Below are positions 19,238 to 29,898 of a DNA stretch of 64,000 nucleotides, one piece after another. Numbering within the stretch: the first letter of the stretch is position 1; every line of letters starts with the position of its first letter. A program made the position numbers and the translations under genes. This DNA is from Venturia oleaginea (Eukaryota > Ascomycota > Dothideomycetes > Venturiales > Venturiaceae): the NCBI GenBank assembly GCA_013176395.1, contig JABMLP010000022.1, forward strand, positions 1,054,001-1,118,000. The letters run 5' to 3'. The notes beneath the pieces were generated by a model. That model had not been told where the DNA came from. It ran no database searches and saw only the letters and a list, made by a program, of their open reading frames with translations.

Positions 19238-20751
19238 AGATAGTCTTGATTAATAAAGGCGTTGTGGTGGTGTAAGCTTGCAAAGATGAGATGATCGATT
19301 CGGTGGCCCGCTCGGTGGTGTGGCCCGCTCGCTAGTGAATTACGTTACCCCCCTCCTTGCTAACTGCCATCGCCCTCGATGGTTTCTTGCCCAATCACTC
19401 ATCCTGAGTCGATTGCTGTGGTTTTCATCTTTGTACATGGTTCCAATGCGACCTAGCGCCATTGCCATGGTCCTTGTCCCGTGACGCCGTATTTCCTTGT
19501 GTTTTAACGCTCAAATCCAGTGTTCATTCCGTCAATCCATCGCTAATTCAATCCACCATCGTGTCCATCATTTGTATGTGAATGCTTATCATTTTCGACA
19601 GCAACCTTTGCTTTCCATTCTTGATCGTATTCAGCCTCAGGGTTCTCTTGACGGTCGTCTGTCCCGGGGTCACTATCTTCGTGCCTTCTTCCGTACAGAG
19701 CCAAGAGGATCAGTCCTTCATGCCTTCATTCCAATTAATCGTGTTCTGCTTGTGTTCCTGCTCAATCCGAGCTTCTCTTTAATCTATTGTGTTGTGCGAT
19801 GTGTGTGTTGATGACGTGGCAATGTGGAGATGCCAGCTCAATCTTGTTCTTATCGCCTCATTCCGTGAGGTATTGCTGCGGCAGTGAAAGTGCCAGCTCT
19901 GTGCGGTGACTGAATGGTTCTCTCGAAGTCGTTCTCGTTGCCTCGCTCGATGGAGGGCTTTTGTTCTTGACGCGGCAGTGAGGTGCCAGCTGCGGGTGAC
20001 AGCAAGTGTCGCAAAGTCGTTCTCGTAGTGTGGCAGTGAAAGTGCCAGCTGTTCTTGTCTTCTCTTGCGGTGAGGGTCTCTTGCGGTTCGGTTCTTCTTT
20101 CTCGAGGGTCTCTTGATTGCGTTTACTGTGTCACCAAAATCCGCCGTTTGCAGTGCCATACAACCTTTCTTTCGGTTGCAACGTTGTGTTTCAGTAAGTC
20201 AAAAGGTGCGTCTCGTCGGGCCGTGCTTCGTGCTTGAGGTTCGTCTCGTTCTCTGTCGCTTGAGGTTTTTCGGTGGTGCCTCGCTTCATAGAGGGCTTTA
20301 TCGGTCTCTGTCAACGCGCAATGAAGCAGTCAGAGGCTTGCGGTGGTAGTTTCAGCGCGAGATACCAGCTCGCTCTCGGGATATTGATTCGCCGTCCCGT
20401 ACGACCAAAAGAGGGTTTGAGGATTTCGTCGGTCGGAGGTTCGTAAGGTTCGTCGGTTGGGGGTCGGCTGTCGCTAGCATGTCGGGTTCTGGGTTCTTTT
20501 TTTGAGCGCACTCTCTCGTGTTGAAAGCGTCAATGTTCTTTGTTCGTGAAGCTGTTCGCGGGGCTTCAAAGACTGTTCAAGAGTCTCTAGTTCGAAGGCT
20601 TTTCGTAGGGCCTTAAGGTGCAGAGACTTTTCGTAGAGTCTCAAGGTCCGTGTTGACCTGCGCAGTTTTCGGTGTCTGCGTCAACAGTTGCGGATAATAC
20701 ACGATACGTACGTGCAATGGCCTTCCCAGGCAAAAGATAGACCTTAGATAA
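19238..20751. other. Repetitive non-coding stretch
   Basis: No convincing gene is seen in about 1.5 kb. A second pogo-like end is present at about 19290-19345 (GGCCCGCTCGGTGG twice, then AATTACGTTA). Four imperfect copies of GGCAGTGAAAGTGCCAGCT lie between 19815 and 20055, and CCTCGCTCGATGGAGGGCTT of the C leader appears at about 19940 and, altered, at about 20280. It looks like the decayed leader of a further LTR element. Confidence 0.5.
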
Positions 20752-20924
20752 TGTGACGGCACGGCATATCCATACAAAGGCACAAGGCACTTCAGAACAT
20801 GTCACCGAATTACACTTAGGACCTAAGGTAGAGAGGTAAGAGTTTCGTAAGGAAACTCCGACTAAGTAGGGAAAGTGCACGAGCCACGGCACGTGATTTG
20901 ATAGTCACGTGCCGTGCCGTCACA
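20752..20924. repeat. 173-bp unit with 15-bp palindromic ends
   Basis: It begins TGTGACGGCACGGCA and ends TGCCGTGCCGTCACA, a perfect 15-bp terminal inverted repeat, with no coding capacity. The right side is Copia sequence and the left side is not, so no target duplication can be confirmed. The start resembles the LTR end of Gypsy F (TGTGACGGCATGGCA), so it could be a short LTR with unusually long inverted ends or a miniature inverted-repeat element. Confidence 0.5.
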
Positions 20925-21069
20925 GATATTATCGAGATTTGAGGATGCAATAGGTATGTCGTCTACCGATGTAAGAATCATGATGTCTCTCTCCTTGTGA
21001 ACGAAAAGACAGGGGTCAACTTCTGATTGGGCAAAGCCCAGCTTCTTCAATTTCTCTACACAGAGTTGG
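20925..21069 (-). pseudogene. Copia reverse transcriptase fragment
   Basis: The minus strand encodes KKLGFAQSEVDPCLFVHKE and VDDIPIASSNLDNI, the part of Copia RT that ends in the VDD catalytic box. It matches the Copia G segment at about 44300-44440 and is a separate, truncated copy. It is cut on both sides by other repeats. Confidence 0.8.
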
Positions 21070-21251
21070 TGTTATGGGCATGGCCCATGGTTGGTATAGG
21101 CTAAGAGCCTAAGCCTGATTGAGCCTAGTATAGAGACAGAACCTCATTGAGGTTCTCTGTTTGTAGATACCTTCACTCCTTAACTGAATCTAAACAATCT
21201 TTGGCTACGAGTTTGCTGCGTCTTTCGAGCTACCGTCCCGTAACCGTAATA
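21070..21251 (+). repeat. Solo LTR or LTR fragment of Gypsy E
   Basis: It begins TGTTATGGGC and follows the 176-bp LTR of element E with several substitutions (AGACAGAACC, GTTTGCTGCG, TTTCGAGC) and an altered right end (CCCGTAACCGTAATA). It is older than the two E LTRs at 44829 and 50231. The flanks give no clear 5-bp duplication. Confidence 0.8.
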
Positions 21252-21407
21252 TTAAGTGAGCATTCCATTAGTAACGCCCGCAACTCTGATAGGACCGTTT
21301 CGGAGATTCCGGAGGGTCGAGTTAGGTTTAATCATCTCAATATGTAAACGTGAATGCCGAGTTCTTAGATCCCACATCTCAGAGTAATTATTCCTCAATT
21401 CTACCTT

Positions 21408-21454
21408 CACAGGGTTCCTCAAATCTGACTGCGCAGGGCGCTCGGACCCACCAT
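21408..21454 (+). repeat. Left terminal inverted repeat of the Tc1-like element
   Basis: 47 bp from CACAGGGTTCC to GACCCACCAT, exactly inverted at 22778-22824. Confidence 0.92.
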
Positions 21455-21486
21455 GCCATCTTTTGAACTTGAATGTATTATGCTAT

Positions 21487-22725
21487 TTACCACACGTTTG
21501 ACTTGCAATGGATCTCTGGTTTTTGCTGAGTCATCTTACATCTCTCTGGCATCTCTCTGATCCTTTTCCGTATCATTGTGAGCGTTATCTTGTCCCATTC
21601 TGCCTGGATTTCAGCCTTGAAATGAGCCACCGACGACCACCTCCTGCCAGCTAATCTGGACTTAATGATGTCCCAACAAGACTCAATGGGATTGAGATCA
21701 CATGATTGAGGAGGTTGAATAAGTAGTAGAAGGTCTGCTTCTCTTTTTATGACTGCAGGGTCACTATTAGGTGACTTGATTCCGTGAGAAGGATCACCAT
21801 CCTCTTGAAGCCAGTATTTGCGCTGGTGACGCTTCTCCAAGGCCTGAATAGCTTCAATGCGTTGCGGCAGTATCTTTTTGGCGTAGAAAACCTGTGTCAT
21901 GCAGTTTCCTTTTGGTGTTTCGTCCTCCTTTGCCTTAAGGTCTTGCCAGACCTTCAGCCGGGCTTGGTACACTGAATCCAGCTCGTATTTGAGTTGTTTA
22001 GGCTGCTTGACTTGCCTACGGACCTTCTCTGATGGCTCAGCCGGATCCTTGTAGAATATGAGGTTTCCTTTTTTTTGGTATGAGATGCCGCCGGCGACGT
22101 GAATAGTAACATCCAAAACGCCTTCTAGCTCCTCATTGACACCTCTCTCTTGCCCTGGAAAGCGTAGCTCATATTCAGGTGCATTGGCGAGTTCTTTTGA
22201 CTGAAAATGGGCTTCATCTGTGAACCAAATCCAACTCCAGAAGCCTAGTATGGTCTTTTTCTCGTGTTCTTTACCGTATTCAACCCTCTTTGGCCGATTT
22301 GCCTGGGATATCTGCTTCTGATAACGCTTCTTGAATCGCCTAATCCCTGCATTGTATACGTGACGCTGTAATGTCTTTGCGGAAGGCTTGCCGGGGCCGG
22401 AATTGGCTTGTTCCTGCCAGCCTTTTTCGTGTATGGGGTCATCTTGGTTCGTAAGGCGGGTAAGATCTGAAGCAGATACTTTGGTAGGCCGCCCTATGAT
22501 GCAACTGCTCTTTCTCTGTGATCTGAATGCTGCATCACCAATAAGTTCTCGTACTTTAAGCCAACTACGTGCGGTAGAAGTTGGTATATTGATTTCAGGG
22601 AGGTATGCGATTGTACCGACGCCGTCGGCCTCATTCTTGCAATCCCAGGCCTGAAAAAATCGCATTCTCTTCGTGGTGTCATATTCTCGCCTTGCAGTCT
22701 TTCTTTTGGGTGTTCTAGGCGCCAT
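21487..22725 (-). CDS. Tc1/mariner-like transposase
   Basis: The 412-residue protein would cut the element out and insert it elsewhere in the nucleus. The N-terminus (about 10-75) is helical and probably binds the inverted repeats (YLPEINIPTSTARSWLKVRE resembles a helix-turn-helix). The catalytic triad can be read as D170 (WFTDEAHF), D309 (WLQEDGDPSHG) and D343 or E348 (CDLNPIESCWDIIK). The last spacing suits the family, but 138 residues separate the first two acids where about 90 is usual. The extra part (about 215-270) is rich in lysine and glutamate. The ATG at 22725 is the first in the frame and lies just inside the inverted repeat. No stop or frameshift is seen. Confidence 0.88.
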   Translation of the reverse strand: MAPRTPKRKTARREYDTTKRMRFFQAWDCKNEADGVGTIAYLPEINIPTSTARSWLKVRELIGDAAFRSQRKSSCIIGRPTKVSASDLTRLTNQDDPIHEKGWQEQANSGPGKPSAKTLQRHVYNAGIRRFKKRYQKQISQANRPKRVEYGKEHEKKTILGFWSWIWFTDEAHFQSKELANAPEYELRFPGQERGVNEELEGVLDVTIHVAGGISYQKKGNLIFYKDPAEPSEKVRRQVKQPKQLKYELDSVYQARLKVWQDLKAKEDETPKGNCMTQVFYAKKILPQRIEAIQALEKRHQRKYWLQEDGDPSHGIKSPNSDPAVIKREADLLLLIQPPQSCDLNPIESCWDIIKSRLAGRRWSSVAHFKAEIQAEWDKITLTMIRKRIREMPERCKMTQQKPEIHCKSNVW

Positions 22726-22777
22726 GGTGGTGGTAAATTGAGCGATAAGTTGGTGTATACGTGGAAATTGAGATGGG

Positions 22778-22824
22778 ATGGTGGGTCCGAGCGCCCTGCG
22801 CAGTCAGATTTGAGGAACCCTGTG
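22778..22824 (-). repeat. Right terminal inverted repeat of the Tc1-like element
   Basis: Exact reverse complement of 21408-21454, ending GGAACCCTGTG. Confidence 0.92.
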
Positions 22825-23411
22825 CTTCAGAATTCCATTCTACCTACCATCATCGACATTTCAGGTGAAGGATTATTGGATGGACATATGCTCGGCGATT
22901 CGAGTAGACATGGTACAGGAGTCTGTTGCGAAAAGTATATCGATATGAAGAGCTGTGGGCGTACTGCTATGCTGTGTGATGAAGATGGTGCCTCTTCATC
23001 GGGCTTGGCGGATCTTCTTGTTATGGCAACCAAGGCGCGGGTAAACAAACAGACCAGACCTAACCTAGCCTTTGACATGGCAGGCGCGACTTCTCGTGGA
23101 AGCCCAGTGGAGGCTAGCTTGTCCCCTCAGTCGCATCAAGACATAAAGACATAATCCGTCCAGACGTGCATCTGCCGTACTACGACAACCACGCAAACAA
23201 GGAACAGTCGCAAGCAATCGCGCTGCAGTCGCACACTCCAATACATTCGATCCAATCCCGTGACATTTGTTGTCCAATCGCTAGAATCTGCCCAAACACG
23301 CACCGCCAGACCGACGAAACTCTCTTTTCAGACCCATATCGTGGCCTTCTTTTGCACCACATGTGGCTATTTCTTCATAATCTGCATAGTTCCAGTCACC
23401 GATGATCGAGA
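22825..23411 (+). promoter_or_regulatory. Upstream region of the IQGAP gene
   Basis: These 587 bp between the Tc1-like element and the ATG presumably hold the promoter and 5' UTR. No clear TATA box stands out; pyrimidine-rich runs lie at about 23280-23400. No conserved coding frame is visible. Confidence 0.4.
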
Positions 23412-26400
23412 ATGTCACAGAACTACCCATACCGCCCGCGCTCCACCGTTGGACACCCCGCCACCTCTCCCAGTCCTCTCCGCCACGCCTCGACTGCTTC
23501 CACGGGTTCAAACGCTTCCTCGAATTATCCCCCGAGCCGGACGAGTACCCTCTCCTCCAATGCGTCCGCTGGATTCCCTACAGAGCGGCCAGGACACCGG
23601 CGGGGCCAGAGTGAAGCTGCCATCACTACGGCCCCTACAAAAGAGGGGGATAAAAACAATGGCGCCGCGTCGACGTATGCTTCCATACGCCAGTCTCTGC
23701 GTCCAGCTGCTCGAACGACGGACGCTTCTCCTGCTTCCTCGCAGAGCCGACCGCTGCCGACAATTAACAGCAGACCTGCCTCCATAGCCGAGAGTCGACC
23801 ATCTTCAATAGCCGAAAGCAAACCGTCTTCCATCGCTGAAAGAAGACTGTCCTTCATCGCTGAAAGTAGACCGTCTTCCATAGCCGAGAGCGTACCTTCT
23901 TCCGCGACATCTACCATAGAAGCCACATCATCTGCAGTGCCACAAAGAAGACTGTTGTCAACGCACAGTCGGTCCCAGAGTGTGGACGACTTCAGGTCAC
24001 AGGACTCATACGACGGATCGTTATCACCCGTTGCAGCATTGCGCACTGCAGCAAATGGCATGTCCAGATCCACCTCTATCCGAGGACACGATCGGTCACA
24101 ATCAAGTAGTAGTCACGTACATTTCACGCCACACCTGGTTCGACCAGAATTGGAGGTGTTCCAAAAATCCACCACAGGGCATCTTCGAACGCTTTCAAAG
24201 ATTGAGGATGAAGATCTCAAACTCGTGGCTCGCGACTCGGATGTGGTCGGTCTGCAGGGACGTCACAAGTTGAAGCGCGGGAACAACCAGAAGACGAATC
24301 GCGCAACACCTGGCTGGGCTGGAAGTATTTGGATGGACAAACAACGCCAGTTTCTCGCCGCCTATGAATACCTTTGTCACATTGGAGAAGCCAAAGAATG
24401 GATCGAGGATATCATTGGGCAGGAAATTGCGCCAATCGTGTCGTTGGAAGAGGCGATGCGCGATGGTGTCACTCTGGCAGAAATTGTCCAAGCATTGTAT
24501 CCGGATCGGAGACTGCGCATATTTCGGCATGCAAAGCTACAATTTCGACATTCTGACAACATCGCCATTTTCTTCCGCTTCTTGGAAGAGATCGAACTCC
24601 CAGATCTGTTTTGGTTTGAGCTGGTCGATCTCTACGAGAAGAAGAATATACCCAAAGTCGTCTACTGCATTCACGCGCTCTCTTGGCTGCTGTATCGCAA
24701 AGGAATTGTCGACTTCAGGATCGGCAATCTCGTCGGCCAGCTGCAATTCGAAGACCATGAGCTGGAAGCCACGCAAAAAGGACTGGACAAGGTTGGGGCA
24801 ATGCCCAACTTTTCCGGCATGGGCGCGACTTTTGGGGCCGAGCCCGAGCCAGAACCAGAAGAAACGAAGGAGGAACGAATCGACAGGGAACTACTCGAGA
24901 ACGAGGTGGCTGTCGTTGACCTCCAGGCTCAGATTCGTGGCGCAATGGTGCGGTTACGACTCGGTGACACCATGCAGGACTTGTGGGATTCTGAAGCTTG
25001 GGTCGCTGATCTCCAAGCCAAGATTCGAGGCGATTTCGCAAGAGAGATATTCCAATACCGGCTGGACATGAGGAAATTTGCGGTGGACTTGCAAAGCGCG
25101 ACTAGAGGATTTCTTGTGCGCTGTCAAGCGAGGTATGAACAAGATTATTGGAAAGGTCGCGAGCGCGAAGTCGTGCTCTTGCAGAGCCTCGTACGGGCGA
25201 GAAAAGCAAGAGCCGAGACGAAGCATTTTGTCACCAAATTGCAACGCCAAGAGCACGGTATTCGACAGCTCCAAGCAGCAATCAGAGGAGCGCTAACACG
25301 TCGTGATGTCAGCGATGAATTCGAGGCCACTCGAGAGGCCGGCAAAGGCATCGAATGGCTCCAAGCCGCCATTCGAGGTGCCCTCGCTCGTAAACGCATC
25401 GAAACACAGCTCGACTCGTTCGATTCCGCCCAGTTTCACATCGAGCAGCTCCAAGCCGCTATCCGGGGCGCTCTGGCTCGACAACACGTCGAAACCCAGC
25501 TGGAGAAATTCGATGCCGCCGAGTCCCAAGTCGAAAGACTCCAAGCTGCCGTCCGAGGTATGCTCCAAAGGAAGGCGCACCGAGTGGACCGTACGTCCTT
25601 ACGACAACACGAGTCTCTCATTTCAATCCTACAAGCGGCAGTTCGCGCGTCGGCGTCCAGGAAGATTCATTACGAAGTCAAAGAGAACCTTCATTCCAAA
25701 GCCACCGAATGGCAGGAACTTCAATCCGCTGCCCGAGGCCGAGCTCTCCGTCGCTCGCTGGCAGTTTCACAACAGACCCTCAGCGCGGAGAGTGGTTCAA
25801 TTACAGCTTTCCAGGCTATCGCGCGTGGATACATGGCGAGGTATAGGGACTCTGAACTTCGCACTGCGTTACTCAGCCAGCAATCGTATGTCATTTCGTT
25901 GCAATCCCAATGTCGCGGCCACTTCATTCGGAAAAGACACGCTTCTGACATGATCGCTCTTCACCGGGCAACCAGATCCATCTTTCAACTCCAAGCTGCC
26001 TCCCGCGGGTACATGAACAGACTTCGCACTGAAGACCTACTCAACGACTTATACGACCATGAGGACGCCATTGCTGCTCTACAGAGTGTCTTCCGTGCAT
26101 CGGCCTGCAGCAGACGGATTGGAAAACTCTTTCTGGAACTTGAAGGCGAAGAAGGTATGATCGAACAGCTTCAGTCACTCACGCGAGGCAATCTTGTTCG
26201 GATCAAGTTTGCGGAGAAGATGGAGTTCTACAAGGAGAATATGCAAAAGGTCGTGAAGATTCAAAGCTTTATCCGAGGTCGCCAGCAGGGAGAATCCTAC
26301 AAAACTTTGACTAGTGGAAAGAATCCTCCGGTCGGGACTGTCAAGAATTTCGTTCATCTACTCAACGACAGCGATTTTGATTTCGATGAAGAGATTGGTA

Positions 26401-28864
26401 AGTTTCTCTCTTGGTGTTTCTAGGGATGATGTTGATAATTTTAGAATTCGAGCGTCTCCGAAAGACTGTTGTCCACCAAGTGCGGCAGAATGAGCTTGCC
26501 GAACAATATATCGATCAACTCGATGTTAAAATTGCGCTCCTCGTGAAGAATAAGATCACTTTGGACGAAGTTGTAAAGCACCAGAAGCACTTCGGAGGTC
26601 ATGTTGGGAGTCTACTCTCCAGTAAAGACATTGCCTCTAAGGATCCGTTTGACCTCAAGGCTCTCAACAAAAACTCTCGCAACAAGCTAGAGCATTATCA
26701 GGAACTTTTCTTTGTCCTCCAGACTCAACCACAATATCTGGGCCGTTTGTTCAGAAGGTTGCGTGAACAAGGCATTCCCGAACAGGAAAGCAAGAGGATC
26801 GAGCTTCTTATGATGGGTGTCTACGGCTTCGCGCAGAAGCGGAGAGAAGAATATTATCTCTTGAAGCTCTTGTCGCGTGCGATCAAGGAGGAAGTTGATG
26901 GATGCGACACTCTGCAGGATTACATTCGCGGAAACTTCTTCTGGACAAAACTCCTGGCCAGCTACATGCGGTCTCCTCGTGATCGAAAATACCTGCGCGA
27001 TGCTCTTGCTGCGGTCGTAAAGGAGGATATTCTTGAAAATGAGGGTCTAGACTTGGAGAGCGACCCTATGCAGATCTATCGATCTGCCATTAACAACGAA
27101 GAACTTCGCACAGGGCAGCGCAGCCGCCGCCGTGCTGACATTCCAAGGGAGGAAGCTATTCGTGATCCTGAGACTCGCGAGACCTTCATCCGCCATCTGC
27201 AGGACCTTCGAGACATCGCAGATCACTTCTTCCTGTGCCTTGAAGAGACTCTCCACAGGATGCCATATGGTGTTCGCTATATCTCACAACAGATGTTTGA
27301 GATCCTCCGATCGAAATTTTCACACGAGGCCCCTCAGCATCTCCTTTCAATAGTTGGCAACTGGTTATGGAAAGCCTACATACAACCAGCTCTACTGCAG
27401 CCTGATACATGGGGCGTTGTCGACCGAGGCCTGTCGCCAATGCAAAAACGAAATCTAGGAGAAGTCGCCAAAGTTGTCGGACAGATTGCTGCAGGCAGGC
27501 TGTTTGGCGGGGAGAATGTGTATCTACAACCGATCAATCCATATATCTCGGAAGCCCTTGGTCGGATAGATGAGATCTGGTCGAAGATGATCGACGTTCG
27601 CGATGTAGATGCTCATTTTGACATTGACGAATTCAACGATTTGTACGCCAGGACAAAACCGACACTGTACATGAAGCTCACCGATATTTTCGCCATACAC
27701 AAACTCCTTGCGCAGGATATTGCTGTTGTGTGTCCCAGCCAGGATGACATACTGCGAGAAGTTATTCGTGAGCTTGGTAGTGCGAAGAACAATGAGAACG
27801 ACATGCTACACGTCAGCTCTTCCGAGATCACTTTAACCCTCAACCCAAAGTATCACGACATGGAGGGTGAGTCTCCCCGGCCAGTACTTTCCACTTAAAC
27901 TCATGCTAATTTTCTTTCAGATCCTGATGCCGCTGTCAAGTCACTCTTCATGGAAACGAAACGCTGTGTTCTGTACATCATCAGGATTCAAACCGGATCA
28001 AATCTTCTCGACATCATGGTGCGACCTATCCTCGTTGAAGACGAAAATCGCTGGTCACAACTCGTCAACGACGAACTATTCGGGTCTGGCTCCGGCAAGA
28101 ACCCCCGCCGCAGCTCAAATCCGTACTCCAACTCCTCCGCGCTCATCGACATCACCATCCTCTCATACGCAGAACTCAAACGAATTGCTCTTGAAAACAT
28201 ACTTTCCCTCGAAAAGACTGGACGTATCACCCGCGCAAATCACTACCAAGACCTTCTAAATGCCATCGCCATTGACATTCGAACGAAACATAAGCGACGG
28301 ATACAACGGAGTCGAGAAATGGACAATGTGCGTGCTACCCTATCGGCATTACAAGAGAAGGCTTCGTGGCTGTCATCTCAGCTCAGGTCGTATAACGATT
28401 ACATCGAGCAAGCCATGGTTACACTTCAACAGAAATCAAAGGGCAAGAAACGATTTCTCCTTCCCTTCACCAAACAATACAACCACGAGCGCGAACTCGC
28501 ACGATCTGGCCGCATACCACGCTTCGGGTCTTTCAAATACTCTGCGAGAAATTTGGCAGAGAAGGGCGTAGTTGTTGCGTGGCGCGGATACTCTGAACGT
28601 CAATGGGACAAGATCAATGTCACCATCTCGAGTGACGAGGTTGGTGTTTTCCACATTGAAGGATCAATTGGTTCATTGATGATTCCCGGTGCTGCTGCCT
28701 CTGTACCGCTGGACGATCTTTTGCAGGCGCAGTTTAACAACTGTCAGTTTATGAACTTGTTTGGGGACGAGGGAGAAGATGGGAAAAAAGGGGAGGGGCC
28801 GTTGAGGCTGAATGTTAATCTTCTAGTACATCTTTTGATGAGGAAATTCTACAGGGACGAGTAA
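23412..28864 (+). CDS. rng2: IQGAP-family scaffold (Rng2/Iqg1-like), three exons
   Basis: Exons 23412-26397, 26445-27866 and 27921-28864 join in phase to 1783 residues. Introns are GTAAGT...TTTTAG (47 bp) and GTGAGT...TTTCAG (54 bp, with a GCTAAT branch-like site). The N-terminal 300 residues are low-complexity and Ser/Pro-rich, with a tandem (R/K)PSSIAES repeat near 125-165. A calponin-homology domain (about 307-425; AAYEYLCHIGEAKEWIEDII) should bind actin. About 16 IQ-like motifs (about 495-965; LQAAIRGALAR) should bind calmodulin or myosin light chains. A RasGAP-related domain follows (about 1080-1290; MMGVYGFAQKRREEYYLLKL), then the RasGAP C-terminal domain (about 1470 to the end). In yeasts such proteins organise the cytokinetic actomyosin ring. 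It is the only host gene in the window and shows no lesion. ATG context GAGAATGTC; the true start could be confirmed by RNA. Confidence 0.93.
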
Positions 28865-29125
28865 GGCTTCTATTTTCTGCATTTTGTACGAGTTGGATCA
28901 TCCAAATACCTGGGTGGCCACAAGAGTTTTGTCGATTGATAGCTGGCGTTCTCTTGGGTTAATGATTGTGGATGGGCTTACGACTTTGGATGTTGGCGAA
29001 CGCTTCTTGTTGGTAGGCGTTTTCTGTTTTTTCTATATCTATGATAACCACCAAATAGCGATCGAATTAGGGGCCTATTCTTTGTAGAATTCTATTTTCA
29101 CGGTAATAAAGTATTTTTGATAGTA
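28865..29125 (+). other. 3' flank of the IQGAP gene
   Basis: 261 bp hold the probable 3' UTR. AATAAAG at 29105-29111, just before the pogo element, is a possible polyadenylation signal. No gene is seen. Confidence 0.4.
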
Positions 29126-29671
29126 TAACGTATTCGATCACCCAACCCGTCAGATCACCCAACCGGTCAAAATTTGCCAAGACTCCAACTACTCTTCTTA
29201 TTCTACTATGTCTCAACAACGTAATGAGTTACTACTCCAACACGAAGGGAGAATTCAGCTTGCAATCCAAGCTTTGAATACCGGCCAACTCCGAAGCCAA
29301 CGGGCTGCTGCGAGCGCCTTCAACGTTAAACAACAAACCCTCTCCGATCGCGTCAGAGGAGTCCCATTTATCCTCGAAAGACCACCAAACTGTCGGAAAC
29401 TTGCCCTTACCGAAGAGCAAACGCTTTTCCGATATATCCTCGACCTCGATTCGCGAGGATTTGCGCCCCGGCTGTGTGAGGTGGCAGATATGTACTATAG
29501 AGTATGGGACTGCAGCAGCGCAAGTAGCTGCAGAGGCGTTTGTAGCGCCTCATGAATCGAAGAAGGCTCGTGGTAGTGGTGATCAAGAAACAGCCCGACC
29601 AACTCAACGGCGCTGTGGGAACTGCGGCGCAACTGGGCATAATTCGCGAACGTGTAAAAAAGATATCGAGA
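29126..29671 (+). mobile_element. Internally deleted pogo/Fot1 relative
   Basis: The left end AACGTATTCGATCACCC lies beside TA, with a repeated sub-terminal motif (GATCACCCAACC twice). Inside are the first and last parts of a pogo transposase gene only. The right end is cut at about 29671, where unrelated sequence begins (GGTCCCCACTTCTC). It starts about 260 bp after the IQGAP stop codon. Confidence 0.75.
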
Positions 29672-29690
29672 TACACTACGGTCCCCACTT
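29208..29690 (+). pseudogene. Pogo transposase, DNA-binding N-terminus fused to C-terminal zinc knuckle
   Basis: The ATG at 29208 opens an N-terminal helix-turn-helix domain (QRAAASAFNVKQQTLSDRV) with the start of the CENP-B-like part (FAPRLCEVADM). At about 29492 the sequence jumps to the C-terminal tail, which in another frame gives YGTAAAQVAAEAF and the CCHC knuckle CGNCGATGHNSRTC. The whole DDE core is missing. A truncated N-terminal protein of about 115 residues could still bind transposon ends, but nothing shows that it is made. It preserves the N-terminus that the copy at 17493 has lost. Confidence 0.75.
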
Positions 29691-29898
29691 CTCAAATTTG
29701 AGGCGTAAAATCCGTGTCATGACACGCTTTTTTGGGGTAGTTAGTTTGAGAGGTTTTTGGGTGTCATTAATGAGTAGCATTGAGAAGTATTGAGTGGTAT
29801 TGAGTGATATTGAGTAGTATTGAGTAGTAAATGAGGGTTAAATTGGGTACCTAGGATCTGACTATACTCGCAAATCTAATATACATTGATCGTACTTT

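Larger units (their letters stand above)
21408..22824 (-). mobile_element. Tc1/mariner-like DNA transposon with 47-bp TIRs
   Basis: The 1417-bp element has inverted ends starting CACAGGGTTCCTC, perfect over 47 bp (21408-21454 and 22778-22824) and nearly so for six more. One open transposase gene fills the inside. Both flanks show CTT (21405-21407 and 22825-22827) and no TA dinucleotide, although TA is the usual target of this superfamily. Perfect ends and an unbroken gene suggest recent arrival. It lies about 590 bp upstream of the IQGAP start codon. Confidence 0.85.

Noticed and set aside
19779..20159. Minus-strand frame of 126 codons rich in Arg and His
   Set aside because: It covers the GGCAGTGAAAGTGCCAGCT repeats, has no known motif, and the region looks like decayed non-coding repeat.
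22738..23154. 138-codon plus-strand frame upstream of the IQGAP gene
   Set aside because: It starts inside the terminal repeat of the Tc1-like element, crosses into the flank and shows no domain.
23525..24073. Minus-strand frame of 182 codons opposite the IQGAP N-terminus
   Set aside because: It is a shadow of the serine-rich coding repeats; the IQGAP frame has recognisable domains and introns.
24364..25071. Second plus-strand frame of 235 codons inside the CH-IQ region
   Set aside because: It overlaps the calponin-homology and first IQ motifs in another frame and has no domain of its own.
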